Below, piece after piece: positions 12,871-25,361 of a stretch of DNA of 64,000 bases (position 1 is its first letter; the number at the start of each line of letters is the position of its first letter). The position numbers and the translations under genes were made by a program. Origin of the DNA: Azadirachta indica (Eukaryota > Streptophyta > Magnoliopsida > Sapindales > Meliaceae); the NCBI GenBank assembly GCA_022749755.1, contig CM040446.1:5572966-5636965 (forward strand), in the 5' to 3' direction. The notes beneath the pieces are model-generated. The model was not told the origin of the DNA. It was given only the letters and a program-made list of their open reading frames with translations, and did no database searches.

Positions 12871-13989
12871 TAAAAATTATTATCTCAAGTATTTTACTAT
12901 TCCTAACATTTTTAACATTGTTCATCTCACACGTGCAAGAAAAAAATAAAGGTAAATTGATTTTTCCGCCAACAAAATTATATATACAATTTTTAAAAAA
13001 TTAATTAATGCTCTTCTACCATTTTTATATTATCATATTCAAAATGGAATTGACTTCAGTTTATATAGGTATCTTATTATATCTATGTTGATGCGTCTTA
13101 TTTGACACTTTTAATTGTTACTAAATTAAGAAATTTATCATATATATTGAGTTAAAGTATGTAAACTATATTCTATAAATTTATCATTGCTCTTATGAAA
13201 ATACACATTTATTCATATAAATTATAGTAGAATATATAACTAAAATCGTCAAAATAAAATATCAATACTATAAATGAGAATGGATAATATATCGTTCATT
13301 CAAAATTGGAATATCTTGTGACAATCTTAACAAATTGTATTTATTTAAACAAAATAAAATCTAATTTATATGGCTAATTTGTGTATATAGTATCGTACTC
13401 ACTTAAATTAGGATAATATTATAAACATAAATAGAGTTTAAATTTTAAAATTAGGATAATTTAATCTTATAACCCAAAAGCCTTTTAAATTTAAAAATTT
13501 AATTAACTTAAAATTTTTTTATTTAATTTAACTACTTAAATACATTTTAATTAATTTAGTTTAGAATATTTCATTTTTAAAAATACAAAATCTTATTTAG
13601 ATTTTATATTAAAATTAAAGAGAGAGAGAGCGAGGGAGAGAGAGAGAGAGACTAATTCCCATCCCATCCCCACAAAAAAGGTGGTGGGAAAAAAGTTCTT
13701 TTTGTACACACTGCGATGATGGTGATGATGATGATGGTGCCTGCAATCTCCAACACCTACACCCATATTCATTTTTAACATTTACATTTTTCTCTTCCCT
13801 TTCCCTTCACCTCAATTCTCTCTCTCTTTCTTTCTATGTTTTGTTTTCTCTCCTATTAAAGCATGTCCAATCTTTTCTTCTTTCTTGTTGTTGCTTTCAC
13901 TTGTCTCTCAACTCTCATCATCCAATTATAATGCTGACAGCTCCATGAAATGAAACACACTCTTTCAATCCTCTAACTCTTCACTATTA

Positions 13990-16900
13990 ATGGAGAAGGA
14001 GTGCGGTTGCTGGGCTGTTCTTACTCGCGGTGTTCGAGGTGCCTGCAAGTCTTCTGCTTCTAATAACCCTGCTAACACTATTCCTCGTACCAGTCTTGTT
14101 TATGACGCGGGTATTATTTTTATTTCTTTTTAATTACCTTTTTTTATTATTTATATTCATTCAAATTAATCTGACTAATACTCCATGTGTGTCTGAGTAT
14201 GTCCATATGGGTGTCTTTTGTTTTCTTGGTTATCTTTTTTTCCTTCTCTGTGTTTCTCTTCTGACATGTTTTTGATTAGCTGTCTGATAAAGCTTTTATG
14301 GTTTTTCTCCTTTGAAAGTACTTCAGTTCATTATGTATGCTATGGAATTGCTGTAGGGTTATAATTTAAATAGCAGATCTCAAACTGGGTTCGTGCTGAT
14401 TCCTCCAGCAACACCAGCTTCTTTGTTGTAAAGCTCTCAAATTTGGAGTTTGATTGAATCCTTGTAGGGTTGTTTACAGTGAAATGCAATTTTCCCCTTT
14501 TTTTTTTCTTTGCAGAAGATTGAGACATTGAAATCTTCGATGGGTTTTCTTCTGTAATCAGCTTGAAATTCTGTTCCTGAGTTCAAAAAGAGACACCTTT
14601 TTATTTTGGGAAGTTATTTGTATGAGATGGGAAAGGATTCTTTAGCACTGTATATGTTACTCAAAATTTATTTTTTTCTAAATTTGGATGCTTTTCACAA
14701 TATATGAGCTTCATAATTCTTTGTGAATTTTTTCATAAAGCTAAATTTGGCAAATACTATGTATATGTATGGAAGACTTTTGATGAAAGAAAGAAAAAGC
14801 ATCTCATACTCCTGTTCATGCAGCTACTGAGACGCGATACCTGAATGCTAGTAATCGGGATTTATGCCCTCCAAATGAAGCTCAGCTTTCCTCTGATAAT
14901 CCTGATCCACCACCATCAGATAACAAATCACCATGCCAACTGCTCCAGTTTACTTTTCAGGAGCTAAAATCAGCAACTGGAAACTTTAGACCTGATAGCA
15001 TTCTTGGGGAGGGTGGATTTGGATATGTCTTCAAAGGATGGATTGAGGAAAATGGGACAGCTCCGGCAAAACCTGGGTCGGGAGTTACAGTTGCTGTCAA
15101 GAGCTTGAAGCCAGATGGTCTTCAGGGCCATAGAGAATGGGTGGTTAGTAGAATATCTGGTTTTGGGTTAGTAGATTAATGCTGTTAAGAGAAGGTTTGT
15201 TATATGCCAAACACTGGGAGTTTAACATATAGTTTATTATTCTTAACGCAGGCTGAGGTTGATTTTCTTGGACAGCTTCACCATCCTAATCTAGTTAAGC
15301 TTATTGGCTACTGCATCGAAGATGATCAGAGGCTGCTTGTTTATGAATTTATGACTCGTGGTAGTCTTGAAAATCATCTTTTCAGAAGTGAGTTGACAGT
15401 TTCAGCTTATTTCTTTATACATAATTTTTTCAACCAATCTGAAAATTTGGCTGTTTTTCCTTTTTATAGATATCTACCCCTGTTTTACATGTTTACATGT
15501 TTCTCTTCCTAATTTGTGTTGATAGATATACAACTTTTCACAGTTTAATGTTTATCTAGTACACATTATTTTTTAAAGTCTCTTATAAGCATTTAGAAGA
15601 AGTAACTAGGATGATGCCTTCATTATAACTTGTTATCACCAGTACTAACTTGACATTGCTTTATGAAACAAATGCTGATATTTCTAAATTTTTCTAGGGA
15701 CTATACCTCTTCCCTGGTCCAATAGGATTAAGATTGCACTTGGTGCAGCCAAAGGATTGGCCTTCTTACATGGTGGTTCAGAACCAGTCATTTACAGAGA
15801 TTTTAAGACATCCAACATTTTGCTTGATTCGGTATGTGAGAAATGATTTTTACAAATTGACTTTGTTGTCTCTGTGATTTAACTGAGTTCTCACTATGGG
15901 TTTACTTTTATAGGAATATAATGCCAAGCTTTCAGATTTTGGTCTTGCAAAAGCTGGCCCTCAAGGAGACAAAACGCATGTTTCTACCAGGGTCGTTGGA
16001 ACATATGGCTATGCAGCTCCAGAGTATGTTATGACAGGTAAGAAAATTATATCAGATGTTTCAAAAAGTGAACGATAAGCTCTGGCTTGGCACTAGGCTT
16101 TTGTGAGGATTTGGAGTCAACAGTAAAATAGTTTTTGTCTCTATACACCAATACAGAAGGAATGATGAGTGTGTAAATCATTTATGTAAGTGGTCATTTG
16201 GTTAATATTAGCGATCAGCTGTACAAGAACATTGTTTTTGCATCATTTGAGCCGTCACATCACATACATCGATTACACACAGAAGGAATGAACAATTCTT
16301 TCATTGAACTAGACCTCTTTTGTTCATTGTATATTTTGTAAATTTGTCGAATGTTGTGCATGTTTAAATTCAGATGCCTAAGTAATAGATTGCTCATCAT
16401 GCTAGACAATCTGATCCAAACTTTTAGTTTGGAAAATGATTGACAGAGAGATTTCTTCATTTCTATGTAAAGAGTTTCTACAAATTGATCTAATGAACAT
16501 TTATATTTTGCATTGACCATCCAAGACTTACAAACTATCTTCTATTTGCCCCTCCCTCAAAACTGACGTGCCATTGAATTTGGATGCTTTTATGTCTCTC
16601 TGTAGAAGCAAGTTGTTTGCTTGAGTTTTCAGTATCGCTGGAAATTTGGTGACCTAAGAATGAAAATTATGCTCTTTTCTTTTCAGGACACTTGACATCT
16701 AAGAGTGATGTTTACAGCTTCGGTGTAGTGCTTCTTGAGATTTTGACAGGCAGAAGATCAATGGACAAGAAGCGCCCTAGTGGGGAACAGAATCTTGTTG
16801 CATGGGCTCGACCATATTTGGCTGACAAGCGAAAGCTTTATCATCTTGTGGATCCTCGGTTGGAGCTGAATTATTCCCTTAAAGGGGTTCAGAAAGTCTC

Positions 16901-17141
16901 TCAATTAGCTTACAACTGCCTCAGCAGGGACCCGAAATCTCGCCCTACAATGGATGAAGTTGTGAAGGTTCTTTCTCCATTACAAGACCTCAATGACCTT
17001 GCTATCTTGTCTTGTCACTCTCGTTTATCCCAACAAGGTAGACGCAAGAAAAAACAAGATGGAACTCATCAGCTTGCAAGTGCCCAATCCAAAAGCATCA
17101 GAGATTCTCCATTGAATACCGGCAAGCAGCGTTGTAGATGA
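13990..17141 (+). CDS. Receptor-like cytoplasmic kinase, RLCK-VII (PBL34/35/36-like)
   Basis: Six exons in consistent phase: 13990-14110, 14824-15143, 15252-15387, 15698-15831, 15914-16037 and 16687-17141. They give a 429-residue Ser/Thr kinase. The N-terminus starts MEKECGCW, with cysteines that could be palmitoylated but no Gly2 for myristoylation. Kinase landmarks are the glycine loop GEGGFG at about 103-108, AVK lysine near 133, catalytic YRDFKTSN with Asp near 227 (Tyr in place of the HRD His, normal in RLCK-VII), DFG near 245-247 and AAPE near 271-274. The insert [16 protein letters not shown] after the glycine loop and the [16 protein letters not shown] block are hallmarks of the PBL34-36 type. 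Such kinases act at the plasma membrane downstream of pattern-recognition receptors in immune or lipid signalling; that role is inferred from family. The C-terminal tail has a basic run (QGRRKKKQ). All splice sites are GT-AG and I see no damage. Confidence 0.95.
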
Positions 17142-19104
17142 TTAGCTCTCATCTCCTCTCCTTGTTCGGTTCAACTATCACATAGAACCAAGGTTGGGAT
17201 GCCACCTTTGTTATAGGGGTTGTGTGAAGACAATATGTAAGGATTGTAGTATAATTTTTGGGTGTTTGAAATTTTCTAGAGCCAGAAGGGTATGGTATGG
17301 AAGAGGAAAGGCGCATCAGTTTCCTTTTCTTTAAAACCTCAGATTAGAGAGAGCTAACAATCAATGTGGAACATGCCTTGCGATTTGCCTGTGTTGTAAT
17401 TGAGAAATATCTTGTAATTAGATTAAACTTTCCCATTTTCAAGATTGTTATTTGCAGCTGCATGATTTTCAATTGCTTTCAAGCTATTAGGAAATGAAAT
17501 ATGGCTTTTCATTTACCAGGGATACCATGCTCTCTCTAGATTTAAAACTACAATCTTCACCAATGACCACCAGCCTGAGTAACATGTTTCAACTGCAAGT
17601 CCCAATGGATTCTGAAACTGTATCATATATATTCTGCATTAGTTATGCTCCAGTGGACGAGTGCTTAATCGTATATGCATCACCTTTAAGCCAGAATCTC
17701 ATTCGAGCGTTAACATATTCTGCAAACCTCTCTCAGATTTTAAACTCAACCAGTTACATAAGCATTTTGTCATCAACTCTACTACTAAGACATTCAAACC
17801 AGAATCATATCTACCTTTAAATTATTCTGCAAATCACTCTAGAACGAAAAGAGGGTTCTACTACATATACGTATGCATTGATGTCATTTGCTGTATTAAT
17901 TTCTTTCCATCGCCATTAAAACCAGAATCTTATCTAGCTAAGCTAACTAGCTTTAACTTATTCTGCAGACCATTAATTTCCACAAAGCAAAATTTCTACT
18001 GCCATTCATCTGGTCAATGCAACTCCAAAGAATATGCCTTCCTTGCTTGCTTGCTGCCATCATCAGTCACCCAAAAACAAAAACAACAGTAACAGTGTAT
18101 TTTTGTATGTTTCCACCTGAAAGTTAAAAACCTTTAGTCCACAACCGTGCTTTGTAATAATTAGGACAACTGGCAGTTTGAAGAAGACAGATACATTGTC
18201 ATTTCTGTTGCTTCTGCTGTTGCTGTTGTTCTAAAATAAATAAATTTATATTTAGGAATATTAATTTTTTTATTTATCTTAATTTTTATGTTCACTTTAA
18301 AAAATGTCTGTTACAATAATCCAATTACCAAATAGAAATTGCGAATTTTGATTAAAAATTAAACTAAACTTTATTAATGAATAAGAAATAATATAATTTA
18401 TTTTTTCAAATTTTTTTTTTTTTTATTAGATATCCATAAGAGAGAAGGAGAAATGGGCTTTAAAGTTTAAAATAATTGGAAACATCATGTTTTACTGATG
18501 TGGTACAAAAACTATTGTAATATTAGTTTAGGAAACTTTTATATTTATGAAGTTAATTTAATTATTATAAATAAATTTTTATTCTATATTAAAAGAAATA
18601 AAAAGTTACATAAGTTTTTTTTAATTATTTAAAAAAGTTATATTACTTATCTAATTATATATATAAAATTATCTGAAATTTTGTCTTATTTCATCCTTTT
18701 ATATTTTTGGCTTTGCCTTTGACACCTTGTAAATTTTAAAATTTGAACGACATAGTTAATTTCAACTAATGTTTTAATATATCTCTAGTCAATCTTAATA
18801 CAGTTTATTTTATTTTATGAAAAGAGTTTTAAATAATATTAAAAGGCTGCACCGACAAAATACTAAATTCATGTTTTACATTCTACTCAAATTCGAGTAT
18901 AAACTGTACCTTAAACTATTTGAATTATGTTGAGGGATAGTAATTAAATTTATCTTTATTGAAAGATGAAATATGAGAAAATATTTATTTATATGCTTGG
19001 TTGCATTAATGTACATTAAATCTATTTGCTACATCCACTTCTTCTCAACGTAAAATTTGAAATATGTAAACTTTTTGAGAGTTAAAACTTGTTACTTCCA
19101 TTGG
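17142..19104. other. Intergenic, 3' flank of kinase gene
   Basis: Kinase 3' UTR followed by non-coding DNA. Three degenerate direct copies of a unit built on CCAGAATC ... TTATTCTGCA start near 17691, 17799 and 17922 (spacing 108 and 123 bp). Open frames across 17494-18092 run through these copies and match nothing I recognise. Confidence 0.45.
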
Positions 19105-19310
19105 GTAGATGATTGCTAATATGTTTAGGTTAAATTTTTTAAGCCCAAAGCTCAACAAAAGACACATGAAGAAAAGCCCAAGGATCAATACATCTAAATT
19201 CTAATGTAACAATAAATCTAATGGAATAATGTTTGATCATATGGGAGAATTGATAGTTCATTGGAGATAATAACATGTTCATCCCTAAACTATAAACAAG
19301 AGTAGATGAT
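19105..19310 (+). repeat. Dispersed repeat, copy 1 (LTR-like?)
   Basis: The block from 19111 to about 19253 is a direct copy of 24666-24838. Shared text includes GATTGCTAATATGTTT, TTTTTAAGCCCAAAGCTC, AAAGACACATGAAG and GGAATAATGTTTGATCATAT. Copy 1 is bracketed by GTAGATGAT at 19105-19113 and 19302-19310, possibly a 9-bp target duplication, although the first copy overlaps bases shared with copy 2. The identity of the element is unknown; the motif order resembles plant copia-type LTR sequence, but this is inference. Confidence 0.5.
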
Positions 19311-20235
19311 AAACTAATTTTTTTTTCAATGCTAACAATTTAGTCCATGTTCGTTGTATTTCTAGTTTCTACTCATTTTCAAACCACATAACACTAATAC
19401 CATTGGGGGCTAATTTTATATTTTTAATTTTGAAATGATTAAAATAAATTTTAATTTCTCGGGAAAATATATCAAGAAAATGGGAAGGAAGACATAGCTA
19501 CTATCTTTTGGGCCTCAATCATGAGTGTAAAAAATCTAATGCAATGTCAAATGGATTTTTAGGCCAAAACTTCTTTTTAGGTCACAATAACAAGATGCAC
19601 AAAAAATCTAATGTAATGTCAATGGATCTCTGGTGCATGAGTTTAGCCTGATTTAAGCCTAAATCGATTCAATCAATAATGCACAAATTTAGTTCTTAAC
19701 TGTATTTTAGTGAATTAGCATAAAAAACAAGGACTAGTGCTTCTAGTACTTGCGGGTGATATTTCTTAGGTATTTCAAAATAGTTTCTCTATGCTGTGTT
19801 CTTTAATATCACCCGATGGTTAGAAAATAAAATAACCTATAATAACCAAAACAATTTTACTATATATTGTGTTTTGCAACCAAGAATCTTAGCATCCATT
19901 CCACTTATTCAAAGTTTCTCTTGAGGTTACCCTCTCTTTCTATTTTCTTTTACCTATAATCATAATTAAAATTTTCACCTCTACTTCTTCGGCCATAACT
20001 AGAAAATCGGAACTTGAAACTCCTGTTCTCATTAAGAATCATGACTCACAGGATAGCACTATCACTTGCAATTCTCTCTCAAACGTATGAGACTACCTTA
20101 AGCCTTTGTAGCAGTTTAAGAAAATGGTTTCGGCACTAAACAAAACTACCGTAAACTTCTTGAAGAAAATCAATAAAAAGTTGCTAGCGAAATCTTGTAC
20201 AAGAATAGATTTCAAGTTAATAGTATAGTTTTATG

Positions 20236-20704
20236 CAGGGGTGGGCAAAATCGTAGTCGGTTCAATTTTTTTGAATACTAAATTGAATTTTAATTATATA
20301 AATTATGAAACCAAATCGAACCAAACCAAACTAGTTTAGTTCAATTTAGTTTTTGGATTATACTTCAGTTCCACTTCAGTTTTGTGCTTTGAATCTAAAT
20401 TTTGGAAATTTTTGAATATTTTTATTTAAATCCTTATATTATATAATAATTACAAAAAATCAATAATTTGTAAAAATTATTCCTTTTTTTGGTAAATTTT
20501 TGTTAAAAATTAATAAATTATTACTTATTTATAATTTATCTAAATATTAGGAGATATAAAAAATTTTACAATTGATTTTATTAAACTGAACCAAACTGAA
20601 CCGATTGATTTGAAATTGACTGAAATCAAACTTGCTTTTAAAATTAAATTGAACCAAACCGAGCAGTTTTAGTTTGGTTCAGTTGTTATTTTTGCCCAGT
20701 CCTA
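20236..20704. mobile_element. hAT-like MITE (GGGTGGGCA termini)
   Basis: About 469 bp beginning CAGGGGTGGGCAAAA and ending TTTTTGCCCAGTCCTA, an imperfect terminal inverted repeat. The interior is rich in GAACCAAAC / GTTTGGTTC words that are self-complementary, a known feature of this plant non-coding family. It is related to the element at 42541-43015. The flanking 8-bp sites are too diverged to be sure of a target duplication. Confidence 0.65.
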
Positions 20705-21247
20705 TTTTCAGACAAGACAAATTGAGATGTTGAGAAGTGGAACTATGTTACACATATAACTCGTAAGATTTATCAAACAGTTGGATACAAATTCTCATGG
20801 CGTTTGATATAAAGGCTGCCCTCAATGCTCTTTGAACTTTCTTGAAGGAAATTCTGTGTCCTAACTCAAACTCGGTTTTCAATGTAAGAATTAACATTTC
20901 ACAAGTTTTATTTGTCAAGTTTATCAATATTCAATTATATAGATTGATCAAGGATAAACGATGGATTGATTTTATATTCAAACAATATAAATAATAATGT
21001 AGATTTCTTCTACAGTTTTTTTGTTGATTTTTAATTTTTTTTCATTTCTTTAATGTTATTTTTTTCTAATTTTTAATTGAGTTTGTTAATTGTTGATTAG
21101 TTTACTGTACTAATATACACATATATTATTAACAATGAAGGCGGGAAACTAAACAAAACAAGCTTTAATCGTAGACTTTGTAAACCCTAAAACCCTCTTT
21201 TATTTCAATCTCCCAGCACGCGCGGGTAATTCTCTGTACCAGAGAAG

Positions 21248-23956
21248 ATGACTTTAGAAATCGAAACTCGAGAGTACGTTTTACATTGACAATGCTCAAA
21301 ATTTTCATTGTTAGAGATAATCGAACATTTCGGTTTTCCGTTTGCATGATATTCTGATTAAAATGTACAGTGTGATTAAGATTTTGGACAGTGTGCTGCA
21401 CCATGCTTGAGGGTGAAAAGTGCTGAGCTTTTTTTAAATGCTAGATTTATTTTCTTTCTGTTTGTTTGCGTTAGAGGCCATTTTATGTTATGGGACAGAA
21501 TTTAGTTTATGTTTACTTGGAATCATTGATTGAAATTGATCGGCAAAATTCCTCGATGATTTTAATTTTCTCTTGGAATGCATGAGGATGAATCTGGATA
21601 CAATTAGATGAGCAGGGAAATATATTTTTTTTCTCTTGTACATTTTGTTACATAAACTAGAGGTTTGAGGAATTTTTAGTAAATTAATGTTGAGGAAACT
21701 GTTGTGGAGAAAAGTGATGGACAGAGTTAACAATTGTGAGGATGTCATCATGAGTTAAGCGACTTGATGATTGAAGTTAGGAATAAAACTGGCATTATAA
21801 TGTTGTGGCGTGGGGTCATTGAAGGCTACTTGTTTTACATGGCTTTTATTTGAAGGTGGCAGATGGGAGGATATTTTCTATCCGGGTGATGTTTAATGTC
21901 AGAAATAGACCCTGAAATTTGTTTCCTGATCTGTTCTTGTAGTTGAAGTACGATGACCTGATGTCAGTTTAAATGAGGGAGGATGTCTTGGCATCCCGTA
22001 CAAAACACAAAAGCTGTTAAGCACACCTTATATAGTGCATGGCTCTGGTCTTACTGTGTGCTCTGCTAGAGACCTTTATCATATGGTTCACCAAGTCATG
22101 ATAAGAGGTTTGATAAGTACGTAGAATTAAAAAGTATCTTTTAGGATTGCTTCCTCAAGGAACACAGGAACACAGTTTGACTTGTTTCGAGGAACTGCTG
22201 CTATGGAACAAGACAGGGAAGACATGAATCCAACAACTCTTGCCCATACCATAAAGGTGATTTTCTATGAACACAAACAAATCTTTCTTTCTATATGTAT
22301 GTATCTATTAATTCTTTTTCCCCCAAGTCAGAAAGGGAGAGGTGGCTTTTCTTTATGTTGCTATCTAGTTATAGATCATAATGTACTTAAAGTGCTTTTA
22401 AGGTCTTTGGAAGTTAAAAAAATGTATGCTTGTTAAATGTGTATATATCCATTGAGTAAGAGGCATTACACAAACCATCAAATATTTTTGAAAACTCAAA
22501 CTGGCGGAAAACCATGGTAGCTTGCTACGGCGGAATTAAACACAACAAATAGACTGTGTTTCCTACAAAGACATAGTGAAACCTCTAACCAGACACTTTA
22601 TTTAACTTGGTATGCTACAGTGTTTTGCTCAAACCATCTGATACATCTGCTATTCATCAGTGAACTATCCCAACACCATCAAAAATTTTTTCTGCCAGAC
22701 AAGTAAAACCTGTAGACTTCTACCAAAAGTTAGGAAAATAAAGTACAAGCTGGAGAATCACACCTGGTAGAAAGCTGTTTGTTGAAGGTTTTGTAGAATG
22801 GGATTTCACTAAAAATTCTAAAGCCTAAGTTGAACTGTTTTCAATCAATTCATGACATAGATGCCTACTAGCTATAATGGTCTGATCTTGAAATTGTTTT
22901 TATCAAACCCAGCTGAATGATGAAAGCTTTTGCTTAAGTACTTTCTGTCTCAAATGAGCTGCTATCTAATAATTCCTAGCAGTACCCCTTGGGTTCTGGA
23001 CCTCCGACCTATTTGATTAAAAGTCATTGTACCTACCTGATTAAAACTCATTGTTCTTATAACAGATACCTGTCTGATTCTTTAGCCATTGTGACTGTCA
23101 TTTGAATTACAGAAAAAGGTGAGGAAAAATGAGAGCATTATGTAATGTCCTGTCTGACTGTTTAAAGATGGATGTTGTTGGACACCTTCCGTGTGGTACC
23201 ACTTCTATGTACTAAAACTTTTGGGTTTGCTCAGTAAATGATATTTATTATTACTACTAACGTAAAGATTTTAATGATAATGATCCTTTAAACACCAAAT
23301 ACCATGTAGAATTCTTCTTACACTTCCATGTGCTGAATTTTTGGGTTTATTCAGTGAATGGTTTGCATTATTACTACTGAAAAGATTTAATGATGTGGCT
23401 CTTTGGTTAATATTACTAAAATATTTGGCCAAGCTGAGGAGAGTCCCTTTGAGCAGTTCAGAATAAATTCTGTACTCATGGTAAATAGAGGAGGTTTTAA
23501 CATCAATAGTATGGAAATTATAAAAGGAACAGGGAGGGAAATTATGCCTCTCTTCTGTTGAAATTTTAGTCCTATTTATACTTTCTTTGATGCACAATAG
23601 GTTTATCCACTTCTGCATTTGGGTTACTTTCCTTGTGATAACATCAGAGTTGTATTATGACCTTTAGCTGTGAGTCCTCTCATCAATCGGTGATTTGTTG
23701 ATGTAGTATGGGATGAAAAGTCATGCAGAATGTGCTCGTTTCTCTCCAGATGGCCAGTTTCTTGTCTCATGTTCTTTTGATGGGTTTATTGAGGTACTTG
23801 TGCTCAGATTTACATTCTCTGCTCTCCCCCACCCCTTCTCTGCAAATATTTAGAATTTATTGATGTTACTTGAATGCTCACTGAGATTTCAATCAATACT
23901 AGGTCTGGGATTACGCATGTGGGAAACTCAAGAAGGATCTACAGTACCAGGCTGAT
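21248..23956 (+). pseudogene. SMU1: Broken, truncated copy of SMU1 (spliceosomal WD40 protein)
   Basis: Four exon-like pieces with SMU1 sequence keep intron boundaries: 21248-21273 (MTLEIETR-, matching the SMU1 start, then a gtacgt donor), 22145-22256 (GLLPQGTQ, DLFRGTAAMEQDREDM, TLAHTIK), 23707-23793 ([17 protein letters not shown] ... DGFIE) and 23903-23956 (VWDYACGKLKKDLQYQAD, then a gtgagt donor). Intact SMU1 is about 510 residues with LisH/CTLH and seven WD repeats, and works in pre-mRNA splicing. Here the exons encoding the LisH/CTLH region and everything after the first WD repeat are missing. The second piece contains a tandem duplication of the 8 bases GAACACAG (22161-22176) that shifts the frame. 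Retained introns show a DNA-level copy, not a processed one. I would not expect a functional product, though the fragment could be transcribed. Confidence 0.85.
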
Positions 23957-24665
23957 GTGAGTACTTTTGATCCCACTTCTCATATGTTTTAACACCTATA
24001 ATTTGGTTTATACAGAATTCTTGTAGAAAATTAGTTTGCGAATAAGCTACCTGAATGTATGTCAATGGCCAGCTCAAAGAAGAAAGGACACAAATAGACT
24101 CGGTTTTCAGCCAAACCTTTTAACCGTGAAAAATTAATCGATTTTGGAAGGTGAAGAAAGAGAAAAATAGTTGAAGCAGCATTAGTCCTAAAAGCTTAAG
24201 CCAATAAGGGCACAACAATAATGTGTGGCCTTGAATCGTTGTGGAATGTTGGAGTTGATGCTCTGCCGAATGCAACTTTTTTGGTTGCCAAGCTGATGAT
24301 ACAGTTGTTACTTATCTTCTCAATCTCCGGTATTAATGTGCGCGCATATTTTAGAATATTAGTCTTTGTGTTGGGTCTTAAACGGGCCTGGTAAAGGAAA
24401 TGTGAATGGAGATAAAATGTTAAAAGACAGGTTCAAATCGGCATTCGTTCATTTTTACTCTTCCTTTCAGAATCAGTTCATCAAAAAGAGCTGTGACACC
24501 ATGTCTCGGCACTTTTGTCTTTGAATTGCAAAAGTATATTGATGGATTTTGTTTTTAAAAAAAAAAGACAGGTATTTAATTTAAGTAGGAGACGTTTTAC
24601 AATAACAAAATCACCATTACATCTCTTGTTTCTTAAATTCTACATGGCCTGTTAACAATCGCCAC
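23957..24665. other. Sequence between SMU1 fragment and repeat copy 2
   Basis: It starts as an intron-like continuation of the SMU1 fragment and then changes to unrelated non-coding DNA. I find no further SMU1 exons and no gene. Confidence 0.5.
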
Positions 24666-24838
24666 GATTGCTAATATGTTTGGGTTAAAATTTTTAAGCC
24701 CAAAGCTCACAAAAGACACATGAAGGGTAGCCCAAGAAGCAATACATACAATATTGTAACAACAATTGAATCTAATATATTAATTAATATAACATTAAAT
24801 CCCATGGAATAATGTTTGATCATATGGAAGAAGTGATA
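24666..24838 (+). repeat. Dispersed repeat, copy 2 (direct orientation)
   Basis: Second copy of the repeat at 19111-19253, in the same orientation 5.55 kb downstream. It carries an extra AT-rich stretch of about 30 bases in the middle. Together the two copies bracket the hAT-like MITE and the SMU1 fragment. Confidence 0.6.
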
Positions 24839-25229
24839 AGAGGTATTGGAGCAAGAATTTTATTTAGAAGGAATTATCAAAGAGTAATATCTCTAATGAA
24901 ACAAGTATAAAAATTGGTCGAAAATACAATTAAAATAGTGATTTTATGAAAGCAGGAAGATGGGAATTCGTACCTGTAAATGAAACGACCCATCTCATAA
25001 AAAGAGGTAAAATCTCATCTTGAAAAGAAGCAAAATCTCTCTATTTCGGTTCTTGGGGTGACAAGTAATCGTGTCTATGAAATGACAATAAAATTGATAA
25101 TATCTCTAATCACATAAAAGACAATTGAACAAGGGTAACAGAAAAGAAAATACAGGAAAATAAAAAGAGAATGTATGAGAATAATTAGTTAGTTCTTTAC
25201 TATTCTTTTATAGGTCTTTTCCTTCTTAG

Positions 25230-25361
25230 ATTCTTAATCAATTAGAAAAACAAGAGGGAGTTTCTGTAAAAATATGATCATTTTCTTAACAAATTCTTAA
25301 ATTCTTAATTAATTAGAACAACAGGAGGGAATTTCTGTAAAAATATGATCATTTTCTTAAC
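25230..25361. repeat. 61-bp near-tandem direct duplication
   Basis: Copies 25230-25290 and 25301-25361 share ATTCTTAAT-AATTAGAA and AAAATATGATCATTTTCTTA and are separated by 10 bp. They differ by only a few bases. Confidence 0.85.

Larger units (their letters stand above)
7824..13989. other. 6.2 kb intergenic region
   Basis: Separates the divergently transcribed CUE gene (-) and the RLCK gene (+). It contains both promoters, a (GA)n repeat, a SINE-like tRNA head and one arm of a foldback repeat (listed separately). A second (GA)n-rich run lies near 13618-13650 and a CT-rich leader at 13800-13990, just upstream of the kinase start. I see no convincing gene in the rest, which is mostly AT-rich low-complexity DNA. 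Confidence 0.6.

Noticed and set aside
17494..18092. Two overlapping open frames after the kinase gene
   Set aside because: They run through a degenerate triplicated non-coding unit, overlap in different frames, and resemble no family.
19105..24838. Intact LTR retrotransposon bounded by the two direct repeats
   Set aside because: No gag, protease, integrase or reverse transcriptase sequence is seen between them, and shared ends could not be defined.
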